Shown here one piece after another: positions 44,401 through 57,739 of a stretch of 64,000 bases of DNA. The position numbers and the translations under genes were made by a program. Source of the DNA: Larix kaempferi (Eukaryota > Streptophyta > Pinopsida > Pinales > Pinaceae); NCBI GenBank assembly GCA_027924585.1, contig BSBM01000812.1, positions 248,001-312,000 on the forward strand, written 5' to 3'. Each line of letters begins with the position of its first letter. Position 1 is the first letter of the stretch. The notes under the pieces were generated by a model, which saw only the letters and a list, made by a program, of their open reading frames with translations, was not told where the DNA came from and ran no database searches.

Positions 44401-47400
44401 ATTTCGCCTCATGGCCAAAATACAAAGTTCATAAACAATTAAAATGTGTGTGCATATGCATAAATAAAAACACAATGGAAATAACTCTATCCACACACAC
44501 ACATAATGCATATACAAGCATACATATCACAAGCATAATAATAAATTCATTGCACATCAAATACAAAGAGAATAATTATATTTAAACAAAAAAGATCCAA
44601 GCAACTGGTTGTGTAAGAGTAATTTTCCACCCAACCATAGATACTCTATCCAACATATACTATATATATTGAGAGTCCACCCCCAAGTTGGGCTATGAGG
44701 CCACCAGGGTGAATGAAACACCTAAATGCTTCTATCTCTCAACCCACAACTCATTCTGCACTCAATGCTTATCCAAATCTTCATCCTGAGCTTTGAAGGA
44801 ATCTCATTCAGTCATCACAGCCTTGGATCCCACAATACCTACCCCCATACAACAACCTTCTAGGCTCAAGCATCCACTTCACCATTCCATGGTGCCCTCG
44901 GGTGATCCAGCTTGTTAGGTTCTTACCTGTGTGTGCATAGAAGGAGTTAAACCTATTGTATGTTGTTGGAGCACCAACTATAGTGTTAATTCATGGTTTC
45001 TCAACCATGCATAAGTAGTATAAATTAATGTGTAAGGGTTCATAGCTTTCCAAACCTCAATGCTCTCCTACATCCATCTCTTTTCCCTTCAAATCTACAG
45101 TTCTGTCTCCAAGTTTGAATTTCTGGTTAATACACATTCTTATAATGGTATGAACAACATGAGGAAGAAGTCTATGTAGTGTAAATATGCATGGATAATA
45201 GAAAATGACTGGATGACTCCAAAATATAGGAGGGAATGGTGACAAGACAATCATCATAACTTTTGACCATAGAATAAAGGACCATTACAATTGTCATGGA
45301 AGTGTATTCATCCCATGCTTCCATAATTACATGAAGGAATTTCTCCTCAAAACCTCACACATGCATTCAATTATTGGATTTAATAATCAAAAGGAAATAA
45401 TTGGATCAAAGTTAAAGCACATGACAACAATTGGATGAGTATTGAAGATGACATTTGGAAATAAAGGATTCAATCTCCCATAGTCCCCCTTTCCTCTTCC
45501 TTTCTAGTAGAATCATAGCCTCTGTAGTGCTCTTTCCACAACCATATTGGACCATTTTATTATTTTCCGACATAATATTTACATACCATTCAAACTGGCA
45601 TGATAAGCCAACCGGAACATAGTCCATATATAAATATTTACATTATGCATGCCTGGCCATTCACTAGTCAGGCCTTGGCCTCAAGATTGTCACTAGGAAT
45701 CCATACTAGCATATTTACATCATTTACATAAATCTAATTCAATGCATTCCATGTCAAAACTGGAAGTATTACAATCTTTCATACATGTGTAGATAATTAC
45801 TATAGCATGCCTCCTTTCTATCCATGGTTTCTTAGAACAATTCACAATATTTCAAATGGGTGACACTGTAATCTTGAAACTACTAGAAGTCAAAGAATCT
45901 AATACAGAGACACAATAAATCTGTTAATGGAGGACCCCCTACTTGAACCAATATAGGAACATAGAGATCTGTTAATGGAGGATTAAAGTGTGATTATCAA
46001 TTCTCGTCAGTAGCCTCTATCTCGAGTCGATTGAAATGTTTCGACAATGGAGAGTGTTTGTGTGATGAAGAATGAGGGTGAGTACTTATCTCGATAGTTG
46101 TTTCATGATTGTTTGAAGGATGAGTTCTCCTAAGTCTAGTTGGAGAACCCTCAAACTTAGGAGAGTCCCCACGCAATCACCTTGAACAGTAACTAGGCTG
46201 ATCAGACACGGTGATTGATAGAATAGCAGGCGACTCAACCTATGGCCAAACTAGTCACAAATAACAAAGAGCACACCCCAATGAGAATCTAAGGATACCA
46301 ACAAACAAACTTACTCTCCCAAAGAGTGGAATCACAAGGTAATTACTTCCAAGAATCCCACTACAGTGAAGAGCCAAATAAGGGCCTTCCAAAATTTAAC
46401 TTTGGGGTTAAAGGAACCCAATACCAATCAAAGAAGGTGTGAAGGATATAGTTGTGGTAACTTCTCACATCACCAAACACCCAAGGTGAAAGTACCCTTA
46501 TGAATATGCACACCCTTCGAAGGGAGTGGAGGCGGATGATTATGCATCTGCCTCATGTACGAAAAATGCGTCCCACTTGTAGTGACCTTGGGAGGAACCT
46601 AGGAAAGGCTACTAAGGATACCATTTCACGTTTAGTAGTTGGGAGGAGCAACCGTGGGTCAAAATTTTATGTATGGGTAGGGAACATAGGACATAGATTC
46701 AAGACCCAAAGCGTTTGTTTAATTGGTGTCACTCTAAGGACTTGCAAATCCAACAGAAACCCCCAAACATGAAGAATATCACTAAATTCAAGGAGAAGGG
46801 ATAAATTATCACTTACACCTAGCTTAAACTCATGCTTGATGCATTCATTATATGTGCTTTACCAGCAAATACTTCTTTCTACTAATGGATTTTTCACTTG
46901 TTAATAAAATCCTAGTTTTGTTTTATGGCCTTGGAGAGTTTACTCACTACACCTACTACCAATGCCCTATCACGTCGACTATAGTTGGTTCATTTATCAA
47001 TGAAAATGAGTCTATTTGATTTTAAATTATTCTTGCTTTTAATTTATTGTTGTTTATTCAAGGGGTATGGCATGCATTGAGTGGTGTGTTATGACTCAAC
47101 CAATTGAAAACCATGCAATACAATGCTCTTTCTCCTTTTCAATTCAATGAAAACTATCTAGAGGAGGGAAATATAGTCTTTATTCTTCACTAAATTCACA
47201 TAAAAACTCAACAAATGCATTCTCCAAAAGGGATGTTATCGAACAAGCAACGCAATATGCAAATCCCTTCAACACTTCAATTTTTTTCATATAACCACTC
47301 AATGCAATGATGAATATCAAATGCAATGTTTCTTTTTTCACTTAAAATTGAATAATGAAGACTAAAAATGATGATTCAGAGCACGTTTAATCATAATAAC

Positions 47401-47491
47401 AAAGGTTGTAAGACATCGACTATGATCATCCTTCATATGCCAATTCCTTACACAATAAAAGAACCAGATACGTACTTTATTTAAATGATGA
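41401..47491. other. Unassigned intergenic stretch
   Basis: No recognisable gene. It holds a (TG)n run at 43811-43827, very AT-rich parts around 42400-43100, and a 129-codon minus frame at 44128-44517. Its C-terminal half (MEKMEEWRNICELNYDRD and following, rich in K and E) looks like a coiled coil but is otherwise unknown. A 90-codon plus frame at 46500-46772 is not recognised either. Confidence 0.4.
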
Positions 47492-47496
47492 AGAGA

Positions 47497-49331
47497 TGTA
47501 ATATTCCAGCCAAGAATTGGCCAGAATACTATCTCCAACTTCCAAATTGATCAGGATTTTTGACTAGTAATTTTTTAACAATTTTTTTTATGGAGTGCAG
47601 GGTGTAGTGAGGAATACTGGTTCACTGATCAAGGATGGTAGGGATGAGTTTTGATTCTGGTTTTTATATGAAAAATGTGCACCATCAAGATAATCCAGTG
47701 ACAAAGACTGAGTCCTATTCACAAGGTACTAGAGCCTTTCACTTTTCAACAACATACAAGTCTGTTTCCTACTTCGAGGCTTCCTGGGCTTCCAACATAT
47801 GCATACTAGAATGGGAGTTTATTATGGATGGAATTAAGGGTTATATCAATCATTAAACTCATTAAAAAATATTGGTGTAGAGTTCATATGATTTTGGGAG
47901 GTTACCAGTAGATTTGGAGGAAAACTAGTCAAGGGAGCTACTGGGGATTGGTCAACCAGTAGGTTTACAGATTCCTCCAAACACTGTTAAATGATTCCAA
48001 AAACTTAGGGAGTGGGATGCAGTGGGTTGTATACTATATTAAAAGACTTATACAACTTACATATATGAAAATTGATGCTCAGATAAAGAATTGCAGTAAA
48101 TATGGCAAAACTAGTTATTTAAAATTGCTCATTGAGCTAGTCTTGCATTCCTGATTCACTAACTGCCTTGAAGGATTACTAAATTATGTTCTGAAACATT
48201 AGATGATTCTGATAAATGTCCATTAATAGTAACAAGTTGAAAATTGAAGTCAAGAATTCATATTTGATATCTTATTACATTCAGAATTACAAAGAGCCTC
48301 ACAGGCTAGGAAAATCTTACACACTGAGAGAGACTGAGAGCAAGAATTAAAGAATTGAATGGAACTCTAATATGAAACTAATATCTGACTGGAAAAAGAT
48401 ATTATAACTGATATGAAGGGTGAACTGATCTTCCTGAAGTGTCCTGGGTGCATTCATTGAGTTGTCTTCATTCTATTGGGTGATCTCCTCCAAAACTAGC
48501 TCCAATGGCACTGGAACTGTAGAGTACTCTTTGGATGCTTATGAATCTTCAAGAATGGAATGATATGGATCTGAATATTAGTACTCCATAGCTATGGATC
48601 TGATCATTAACTGGATGGAACATCAAAGGCCTTGGGGCTCATCTCCCAAGAAAAGAGTTGAGGCACATCTCTCAACAATGGAGTAGCAAGAGTTCTCACT
48701 AGCAAAAAATAATTAACCAAAAGACGTGAATGGGAGTTGGAAGCATTCTTCTATAGCTGAGGGAAATTCATCTCCAAGTCACCCACATGTGTGAGAGAAG
48801 GAGGGCACATTCCTTGAGAAAATTAGCAATTGCTTGCTTTCCAAACTTTCCTTCCTTGTGTGTCCTCTCACTAAAATTGGCAAGTGCACCTTGCTTTGGA
48901 TTTTCTGTATGTTTCCTGCTTTTCCAACTGAATTTTTTCTGTACTTTCCTTCTTTTTCTTTCCTACTTTGTGCTTTTTGCTATTTTTATTATTCCTTTTG
49001 TCAGTTTCCAATTTATCTTGCTGCCATCCTTCCTTTAGCTAACTCCTTGATTTTCTGAGCTTTTCCACTTAGGCAAGTGAGGTCCACATTGACCATATGC
49101 ACCTTCCTAGCCATGTCATCATCAATTCTCTCCACAAAATTAATTAGCAATGATGATGCATTTATTATAAACATAATTCAAAACTCTGCATATTATAACT
49201 AATTAATAACTATGGTATTTTTGCCTCAAAATTTACCCCATCAATTATTCTTCATTAATTAATTCTCTTAGACCCCCTAGGGATGGGAGGATCGAAGTCT
49301 TGACCAAGGCCACTAGGGAAGGGACATGACA
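47497..49331 (-). mobile_element. 3' LTR of chromovirus G
   Basis: TGTAATATTCC to GGGACATGACA. It holds about 238 bp (roughly 48756-49018) that the 5' LTR lacks. The TATA region, TATAGAAG at 48748-48755 on the minus strand, is decayed compared with the 5' LTR. Confidence 0.92.
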
Positions 49332-49345
49332 TTCATCCATCCCCA
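49332..49345 (-). other. Polypurine tract of G
   Basis: TTCATCCATCCCCA on the plus strand, a purine-rich tract on the minus strand directly before the 3' LTR. Confidence 0.5.
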
Positions 49346-52300
49346 AGAATGCTTGTCCTCAAGCAGTTTCAAACCAGGATGTTGCAGAATCTGTTCATCT
49401 TCCCAGGTTGCATCATCACTAGGAAACCCCTTGCATTGCACTAATTATTCTTTAATGATTCTGCTCCTCAACTTCCTCTCTCTAACCTGCAGAATATATC
49501 ATGGTTCTAAGACCAGGTGTCCTTCATCATCAAGAGGAGGAAATATTTTTGAAACAGTCACCTATTGGACAATTTCTTTCTTCAAGCATGACACATGGAA
49601 AACATTGTGTATCTTGCTTCTAGATGGAAGATCTAATTCATAAGCAACTTCACCCACCTTCCTTGTGATATTGTAAGGACCATAGAACCTTGGCAACAAT
49701 TTCTCAGCACCCCGTTCGATTTCAAAGTAGATTTCCTGTAGGGCTGCAAACTTAAGTAAACCAAGTCTCCTTCTTGGAAGGTTCGATATGTTCTCTTCTT
49801 ATATGCATTCACCTTCTGTTGGTTATGTGCAACCTACAAGTTTTCCTTGAGTGCCTTGAGTATGTCTTGGATTTCTTGCAGCCAATCCTTTGCTTTTTGT
49901 GCTCTGCAATCTCCCAAAATAAGATCTGTAAAAGTAGGATATTCATATCCATATAGAGCTTTGAATGGGGGCATTCTGATGGACATATGGAATGTTGTAT
50001 TATAGCAGAATTATCCCAAATGTAGCCAGTTGACCCATGCCTTCTGCTTCCCGGTAACATAGTTTATGAGATAAAATTCCAGCCACTTATTTACCCTCTC
50101 AGGTTGGCCATCATTCTGAGGGTGATAGATTTTGTTGAGATTCAAACTAGTTCCAACCAGCTCAAACAAAGTTTGCTAGAAAGCACTAGTAAACTTGTTA
50201 TCTCTGTCACTGATTATGGTCTTGGGAAGACCATGCAATTTGAATATTTCTTTAAAGATAAGTGTAGCTACTTGAATGGAAGTAATAGTAGATGTGACAA
50301 TAAAAAGTGAGAAAATTTTGTCAATCTATCAACTACTACAAAGATGTTATCCTTACCCTGATATTTTGGTAGTCCAGTGATGAAATCTATGGACACACTT
50401 TCCCATTTCTATTCTGGAATTGGCAGGGGTTGAAGGAGACCAGCAGGATGGGTGTGCTCCACCTTATTCTATTGACATGCAATACACTCCCTTACATGCC
50501 TTAACACATCATATTTGAGGCCCTTCCAAGTGAACCTCTCTCTCACCTTCCGGTAAGTTTTCAGAAATCCAAGATGGCCTGCTACTTGTGCATTGTGGGC
50601 AGCCACCAAAATCCATTCTTTTAATTTGGATCTAGGTGTTAGAAAAATTATGTTCTTGTAATAAATAATATCATTGATGACTTGGTAAGAATAATCCTGA
50701 ATCACTTTATCCAATACATCACAAGCAAACTGATATTTTGAATATTCTATAACTAGTTGAACTTTCCAATCAGTAGGAACTTGCAACAAAGAAAAGTAGG
50801 TTTCCTAGAGAGGGTATCAACCACCACATTCAACTTACCCTTTTTATATTCAATGTCAAATTCATAAGACTGAATTTTACTTACCCACTTTTGTTGTCTT
50901 CCATTCAACTCTTTTTGGGTCAAGAAATGATTCAAGTTGTTGTGATCAATCTTGACTATGAACTTCCCTCCCACTAGATACTGTCTGAATTTAGCCAAGG
51001 AATGCATGATGGCCAACATCTCTTTGTCATATATATAATAATGCTTCTCATGTGGCTGCACTTTTCTTCTCTCATAAGCAATAGGATGTCTATTTTGCAT
51101 TAACACTGCTCCAATGCCTTCACCTGAGGCATCACACTCCAATATGAAAGGTTTAGTGAAATCAAGAAGTGCAAGTACTGGGAAGCTGCTCATGACCTCC
51201 TTCACTCTGTTAAAATACTTTTCAGCCTCATCTGACCAGCAAAAAGCACCCCTCTTGGTGAGATCTGTCAAAGGGGATGTGGGCTTAGCAAATCATTTTA
51301 CAAATTTTATGTAGTATGTACACAAACCAATGAATCCTCTTAAGGCTGTTATGTTCTTTGGGATTGGCCATTCAAGTATGGATTTTATTTTTTCCATATG
51401 TACCTTGAATCCTTTTTTCCCAATGATGTGACCAATATAAAGGAGTTCTTACAAACCAAACTCACACTTTGACAACTTATCATAAAAAGATTGTTTTGCA
51501 AGGAGTGTTAAGACATTGTCCAAATGATGCAAGTGCTCTTCCCATGTCCTACTATAAATCAGAATATCATCAAAAAATACAAGGACATACTTGCGTAGCT
51601 GCTTACTGAAAATTCTGATCATGAAAGATTGGAAAGTTGTTGGTGCATTGGTCAAGCCAAAAGGCATGACAAGGAACTCAAAATGCCCATAATGGCACTA
51701 TAAAGCAGTCTTCTGAATGTCTTCATTTTTCATTTTGATTTGGTGGTATCCAGAATGAAGATCAATATTGGAAAAATATTTAGCTCCATGCAACTCATCC
51801 ATCAGTTCATCAATCCTTGGGATATGATATATTTTCTTGATGGTCTTCTTGTTCAAATCCCTATAGTCAATGCACATGCGCATTGTTCTATCTTTCTTTT
51901 TTACTAGAACCACCGATGAAGCAAAGGGACTTTAGCTTGGTCTTATGAACCCCATCTCAAGAATCTATTTGATGGTTTCCTCAATCTCATCCTTGAATCT
52001 ATTGGGGTGTTTGTAAGGATATATTTTGATAGGAAAAGTACTAGGTTCCATCTCAATCCAATGCTCAATACCCCTGTCAGGAGGCCTTCCATGTGGCAGA
52101 TCTTCAAACAGCTTTTTGTGTTTACGGAGAAATATTTGGATGTCTTCCAGATGATGTGATACATAAATGGAAGTCCCTTTAATGGTAACAAAACATTTAA
52201 CATCCCACTCAATGTCACCATGCCTCAAAACTGATCTCATACTGTGTGCAGAAATTACCTGTTTTGGGTAGGTGTTGACACCTCTCAAAATCATTTGTTT

Positions 52301-54031
52301 TCCTTCAACATCTTTGAAGCACATCTATAGTACTTGGTAATTTACCAAATACAAACCAATGGATTACATCCATTTCACTCCCAACACCACATTTGTATCA
52401 GCCACATCAACAATATAAAAACTATCAGTCACAGTATGGTCTCCAATAGTCACTTGTAGTTTTGGAATTCGCTGGTCACACTACATAGTGTTGTTTCCAG
52501 GAATAATGATTGTGAAACCTCCAAATTTTTCTATTCGTAATTTCCTCCTATCTACCATAGCTACATCAATAAAGTTATGGGTGGCACCCCCATCGACCAA
52601 AACTGACACCTTTTTCCCTTGCACAACCCCTTTGAATCCTATGGTGTGGTAGCAGGGAACTCCACTTAAAAATGAAATTTTTCATTCTGGTTGCGGGGGT
52701 TTCTCTTCTCCTTATATCTCATACCCCTCTTCTTTTACCATTTATTCCTCATCACTTTCATAAAAAACTTCAATGTAGTGGGATTCCCCCTTGGCACATT
52801 TGTGCCCCTGAACCCAAGGTTCTTGGGAGGGAAAACATAGTTTTTTCCTTCTTAACTCATCTCAATCTTTGTATGAGTATTCTTTCTTGTTTGGGGAAGC
52901 CAAATTTCTGAATGCTGGCCTTTGGTTCTGAAATTTAGCATGTGAATTAACCTTTGGTGGATATCTGGTTCATGGGATTGCATCTTGCAGATCCCTTGTT
53001 CTACTCACTACTTCTTGTAAGGTAGCTGGTCTATAGGATTTAACCATCCCTTTAAATGGTTTTGCTAATCCTTCTGTGAATAGGAGGATCAAGTGGAATT
53101 CATATATGTTAGTGACCATTACAACCAGATTTTGTAACTCTGATATGTAAGCTTCAGGAGATCTGGTCTACTTAACATGTGCCAATTCCCTTAAGGAGAT
53201 TTTAGGGTCTCTTATATCGAATCTCTCCATTAATATCCTAGTGAATTCTGCATAGAAAGTCACTTGATCATGGCCCAAATTCATCATTCCATGGAACCAC
53301 CAATCATTAGCCTCACCTTCCAAGTGCAAAGTTTCCATTCTGATGGCATCCCTTTCAGCCATTGCATTCAGCTGGAAATAGGTATCTAGCTTCTGCACCC
53401 AGGATCTAGCACTACACTTTGATGACCCATCAAAGAAGGGTAATTGGATCTTACTAATTACATTCCTCAAATCATAATTAGGTGTTGGTTGCCTATGACC
53501 CCCCTTGTCTGATTTCTTTATTGTGCTTCACATAAATAATTAAAAGGCAATGCCCTTTTGCATTCATCACTCAACTTTTGGTATACTACATACGATCCTA
53601 CCATGAAGCAACTGATTCAGTTGGAACTTCAGGATCCTCCTTGTGTTCCTCAAGGAACTTGGGCATGGTTTGTCGGAGCTGATCCTTGAATTCTTCTTTG
53701 AATTCATTAGGCCTATTATGAGGCCCAGTCTTTGAAAATATCAATCCACTAGGGATCTTCCTTTCCTCATTCTGAGAGCCATTGCTGCTCCCTTCTACAT
53801 CTTTATGTCCTAGCTGCTTAGCCAAGAATTATCTAGTGTCTTTCCTAGATTGAATGATGTTCTAAGATATGTCATGCATCCCATTTAAAAATGTCTGAAC
53901 TCTTCCTTCTCATCTAACTCAGACATGTTCTTTTCCCCTTGTATTCTCCCTCCAGTAGATTCTACTTCTTCTTCCACAAAAGGTTTTTCAGGGTTCTTTC
54001 CTTTGGGGAAGGGTATTCTCTTAGGAATCAT
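49335..54031 (-). pseudogene. Gag-pol of chromovirus G, broken
   Basis: In element order: gag from ATG 54031 (MIPKRIPFPKGKNPEKPF), with the gag core at 53470-53168 (WVQKLDTYFQLNAM, ANDWWFHGM). Protease at about 52620-52560 (VLVDGGATHNFID). RT at 51913-51449 ([19 protein letters not shown], active site VFFDDILIYS near 51575). RNase H at 51271-50790 (ILECDASGEGIGAVL). Integrase zinc finger at 50640-50469 (H..H...CIAC), then core [11 protein letters not shown]. At about 49500-49380 lies a chromodomain with LVQCKGFPSDDATWEDEQIL. At least seven in-frame stops or shifts separate these pieces. All the parts of a mobile Ty3 element are recognisable, but none could now be made as one protein. Confidence 0.9.
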
Positions 54032-54063
54032 AACAAAATTAAAGAGAAGGTTCAAAGTACCAT

Positions 54064-54075
54064 GCTCTAATACCA
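54064..54075 (-). other. Primer binding site of G
   Basis: GCTCTAATACCA on the plus strand, one base off the initiator methionine tRNA site seen in A, B and D. The LTR starts one base later. Confidence 0.8.
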
Positions 54076-54076
54076 C

Positions 54077-55675
54077 TATAATATTCCAGCCAAGAATTGG
54101 CCAGAATACTATCTCCAACTTCCAAATTGATCAGGAGTTTTAACTAGTAATTTTTTAACAATTTTTTTTATGGTGTGAAGGGTGTAAATGAGGAGTACTG
54201 GTTCACTGATCAAGGATGGTAGGGATGAATTTTGATTCTGTATTTTATATGCAAAATGTGCATCATCAAGATAAGTCAGGGACAAACATTGAGTCTTATG
54301 CACAAGGTACTCGAGCCTTTCACTTTTCAACAACAAACAAGTTTGTTGCCTACTTCGAGGCTTCCTGGGATTCCAGCATATGCATACTAGAATGGGAGTT
54401 GATTCTTGATGGAAGTAAGGGTTATATAAATCATTAAAATCATTAAAACATATTGGTGCAGAGTTCATATGATTTTGGGAGGTTACATGTATATTTGGAG
54501 GCAAACTAGTCAGGGCGCTACTGGGGATTGCTCAACTAGGAGGTTTACCGATTCCTCCAAACACTGTTAAATGCTTCCAAAAAATCAAGGAGTGTGATGG
54601 AGTGGCTTGTATAGTGTATTAAAAGACTCATACAACTTACATATATGAAAACAAGTTCTCATATAAAGAATTGCAGTAAATATGGAAAAACTAATTATTT
54701 AAAATTGCTCATTGAGCTAGTCTTGCATTCCTAATTCACTAACTGCCTTGAAGGATTACTAAATTATGTTCTGAAAAATTAGATGAATCTGATAAATGTC
54801 CATTAATAGTAATAGGTTGAAAATTGAAGTCCAGAATGCATATTTGATATCTTATTACATTCAGAATTACAAAGAGCCTCACAAGCTAGGAAAATCTTAC
54901 ACACTAAGAGAGAATGAGTGTAAGAAGTAGAGAAATGAATGGAAATATGATCTGAAACTGATATGTGACTGTCAACAGGTCTGATAATTGATATGAAGGA
55001 TGCACTGATCTTCCTGAAGTGTCCTGGGTGAATTCACTGAGTTGTCTTCATTCTATTGGGTGATCTCCTCCAAAACTAGCTCCAATGACACTGGAATTGT
55101 AGAGTACTCTATGGATGCTTATGAATATTCAACAATGGACTGATATGGATATGAATATCAGTACTCCATATCTCTAGATCTGATCATTAACTGGTTGGAA
55201 CATCAAAGTCCTTGGGGCTCATCTCCCAAGAAAATAGTTGAGGCACATCTCTTAACAACGGAGTAGCAAGAGCTCTCACTAGCAAAAAATAATTAAGCAA
55301 AAGATGTGAATGTGAGTTGGAAGCATTCTTTTATAGCTAAATCTAGTTTCCACTTTCTCTGACTGCCATCTTTCCTTTAGCTAACTCCTTGATTTTCTGA
55401 GCTTTTCCACTTAGGAAAGTGAGGTCCACATTGATCCTATGCGCCTTCCTAGCCATGTCATCATCAATTATATCCACAAAATTAATTAGTAATTATGATG
55501 CATTTATTATAAACATAATTCAAAACTCTACATATTAATAATTAATTAATAACTATGGTATTTGTGCCTCAAAATTTATCCCCATCAATTATTCTTCATT
55601 AATTAATTCTCTTAGACCCCCTAGGGATGGGAGGATCGAAGTCTTGATCAAGGCCACTAGGGAAGGGACATGACA
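54077..55675 (-). mobile_element. 5' LTR of chromovirus G
   Basis: TATAATATTCC (terminal TG mutated to TA) to GGGACATGACA. It lacks about 238 bp found in the 3' LTR. The gap lies just right of the TATA box, that is, directly upstream of it in element orientation. Confidence 0.92.
55328..55335 (-). promoter_or_regulatory. TATA box in the 5' LTR of G
   Basis: TATAAAAG on the minus strand. The corresponding 3' LTR site reads TATAGAAG. Confidence 0.5.
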
Positions 55676-55680
55676 AGAGA

Positions 55681-57739
55681 GGATCCTTTAAACTACAATA
55701 TTAATACACAAATACCAATATGCCATTGAATTCAAATCAAGTCTAAACTCACTCAACATTAGGCCATGTAAGGTCACATGCATGACGTGATAGAAGAACC
55801 TTTGATCTCTTTAAGGGACCAACAATGGACCTTCAACGGGTTAAATCAATGACAAACACTCACACTGAACTATCTCCCAACTGAATATACCATCTCATTT
55901 GGAGGTGAAACACTAGAAAACGTGCTCAAACAACCACCTATAGGGTTTGGTTTCTCCTAACATGTTTGACAGGGGGCGATCAAAGGGACTGGTCACTCCT
56001 AAATAGCCTTGTAGGGTGCAACCAGGTCACTTTGTGTCCCAAATAGAGGGAGAAAATAAGGTTAAAATGAAGAGAAATATGCCCCAAATCGACAAATCTG
56101 ATGAGTTTGAGAGGCCTGATATTCAATAAACAATTAAAGGAAGAAAAAAATGGAAATACTATTCCAAAAACAAAAATCAAACAAGGGACTTTCAAGACCT
56201 AAGGAATAATCAATGGATCCTTCCTCAATTGAGTCACCAATTCTCTTGTATGCAAACTATCTCATGTGGACAAGTGAGACTTCCCTTAGATATTTCCCCT
56301 TGATTTGAGATACACAATTGAATATACCACTACAAGATTCTTTCTAGATCCAAGTCTCTAAATCTTATACATGCATAGAGAGAGTGGGAATATTGGTCCA
56401 TACCTTATATCTGACGGTTGTCCTTGTGCAATCCTGGATGATATAGCTCTATAGATCCATCCCTATTTCCTTACACTTGTTTCCTACACAACAAGACAAA
56501 GCAATACCAATCTCAAACCCTTCAAAGTAATAGGAAGATGAGAAGACCTAGATATAAGAGAATCTACTCAAGGAAAGATTAGATCTACAATCACAATGTA
56601 TATAATAGCATATTAGCAATATAATGGAGGGGGAAACCATGTAGATCTATATTAAAATGGTGAAGAACATGGCATCCTTGTAGATATACATTGAGTCATG
56701 GTGCAAGCTCCTCTTTCTACCTTGCTCCAACTCCTTCTCCTTAACCCTCACCTAAGCAAGGCTAACTCAGATATCATGAAGGCTATAACATAGAGTCTTA
56801 TTATGGAAATGGGAAACATTTAGCCACTTTTCTTCGTTCTTCCAAAATCCCCTTCTCCTTTGAAATCCTCTTTCTTGTATAGATTGATGGAGAAGATGGT
56901 AGGATACATCTAGAATCCTAGAAATTAGTGAACTTTGAGTCATGTACAAGTTCTCAAGCTCATATCACAAAGGATACATCTCATTTCATGTTCGTCTCCT
57001 GATAAATTTCTCATTCTAGAAGAAACAAGAGTTGGTCACTCCCTAGTAATGGCATAGGGCGTGACCAGAGAAGGAGGGTCACTTCCTATTAGTGGTACAA
57101 GGTGCAGCCAAAGGATGTTGGTCTCTCCCTGCTAGGCTTGCAAGGGGTGACCTTTGAAAGGTGAGTAAATAAAGGGTAGAAGTGAGTGTTTAATCATGAT
57201 GACATCAGTGTGTCCTCAATGAGTCTCAAGGGTGGAAAATATAGATATAACAATGCTACCCCTACCAAATGTGTTATTCTTATCATCGAACTCAATAAAT
57301 ATGATTAAAAGTTATAGGAGAACTGAAGGATGTTTTGAGTAGACTCACTTCTAATCCCAAATTTTCCCAAACTATTGATGTCTTTGTTGTCAATATACAA
57401 AAATATTATGGCATATGACTTACTCGGGATTGGTCACAAAAACCTCATGGTCACATCACTACAGGTTCCTCGCATCTTTGGCTACCCTGGTAGGGAAAAC
57501 CCAATCTTATTAGGTTATACTGAGAGCTCATATGAAACACATAGTAACTAAACTAGAGGGGATTAGCAAACCAATTTTAATCACCCAATCCATTCTAGGA
57601 AATTCATTTCTAGAAACCAAATTTGGAGAATATGTAGCGGACATATCACCTCTCAAAATTGAAATGTAGTATGGACTTTCTCATTGTATACAAACTAACA
57701 ATGAAAATGATGATGTAGCTAGCATTACTCCAACTAATA
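55681..57739. other. Unassigned stretch with diverged GGTCACTCC...GGGTGACC units
   Basis: Phrases such as TGGTCACTCCTAAATAGCCT (55990) and repeats of GGTCACT(C/T)CCTA...GCAAGGG(G/T)TGACC at 57032-57160 recur with about 45-bp spacing. The last 300 bp may belong to element E upstream of its RNase H. No gene recognised. Confidence 0.45.

Larger units (their letters stand above)
47497..55675 (-). mobile_element. Ty3/gypsy chromovirus G, complete but decayed
   Basis: Flanked by AGAGA at 47492-47496 and 55676-55680. The 3' LTR is 47497-49331 (1835 bp) and the 5' LTR 54077-55675 (1599 bp). The primer site is at 54064-54075. Between them, in minus orientation, are gag, protease, RT, RNase H, integrase and a chromodomain. 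The LTRs differ by roughly one base in ten by eye, so G is much older than A. Stops and shifts interrupt every domain. Confidence 0.93.

Noticed and set aside
44128-44517. 129-codon minus frame with possible coiled coil
   Set aside because: Only composition speaks for it. No family recognised, and the N-terminal half looks like AT-rich non-coding translation.
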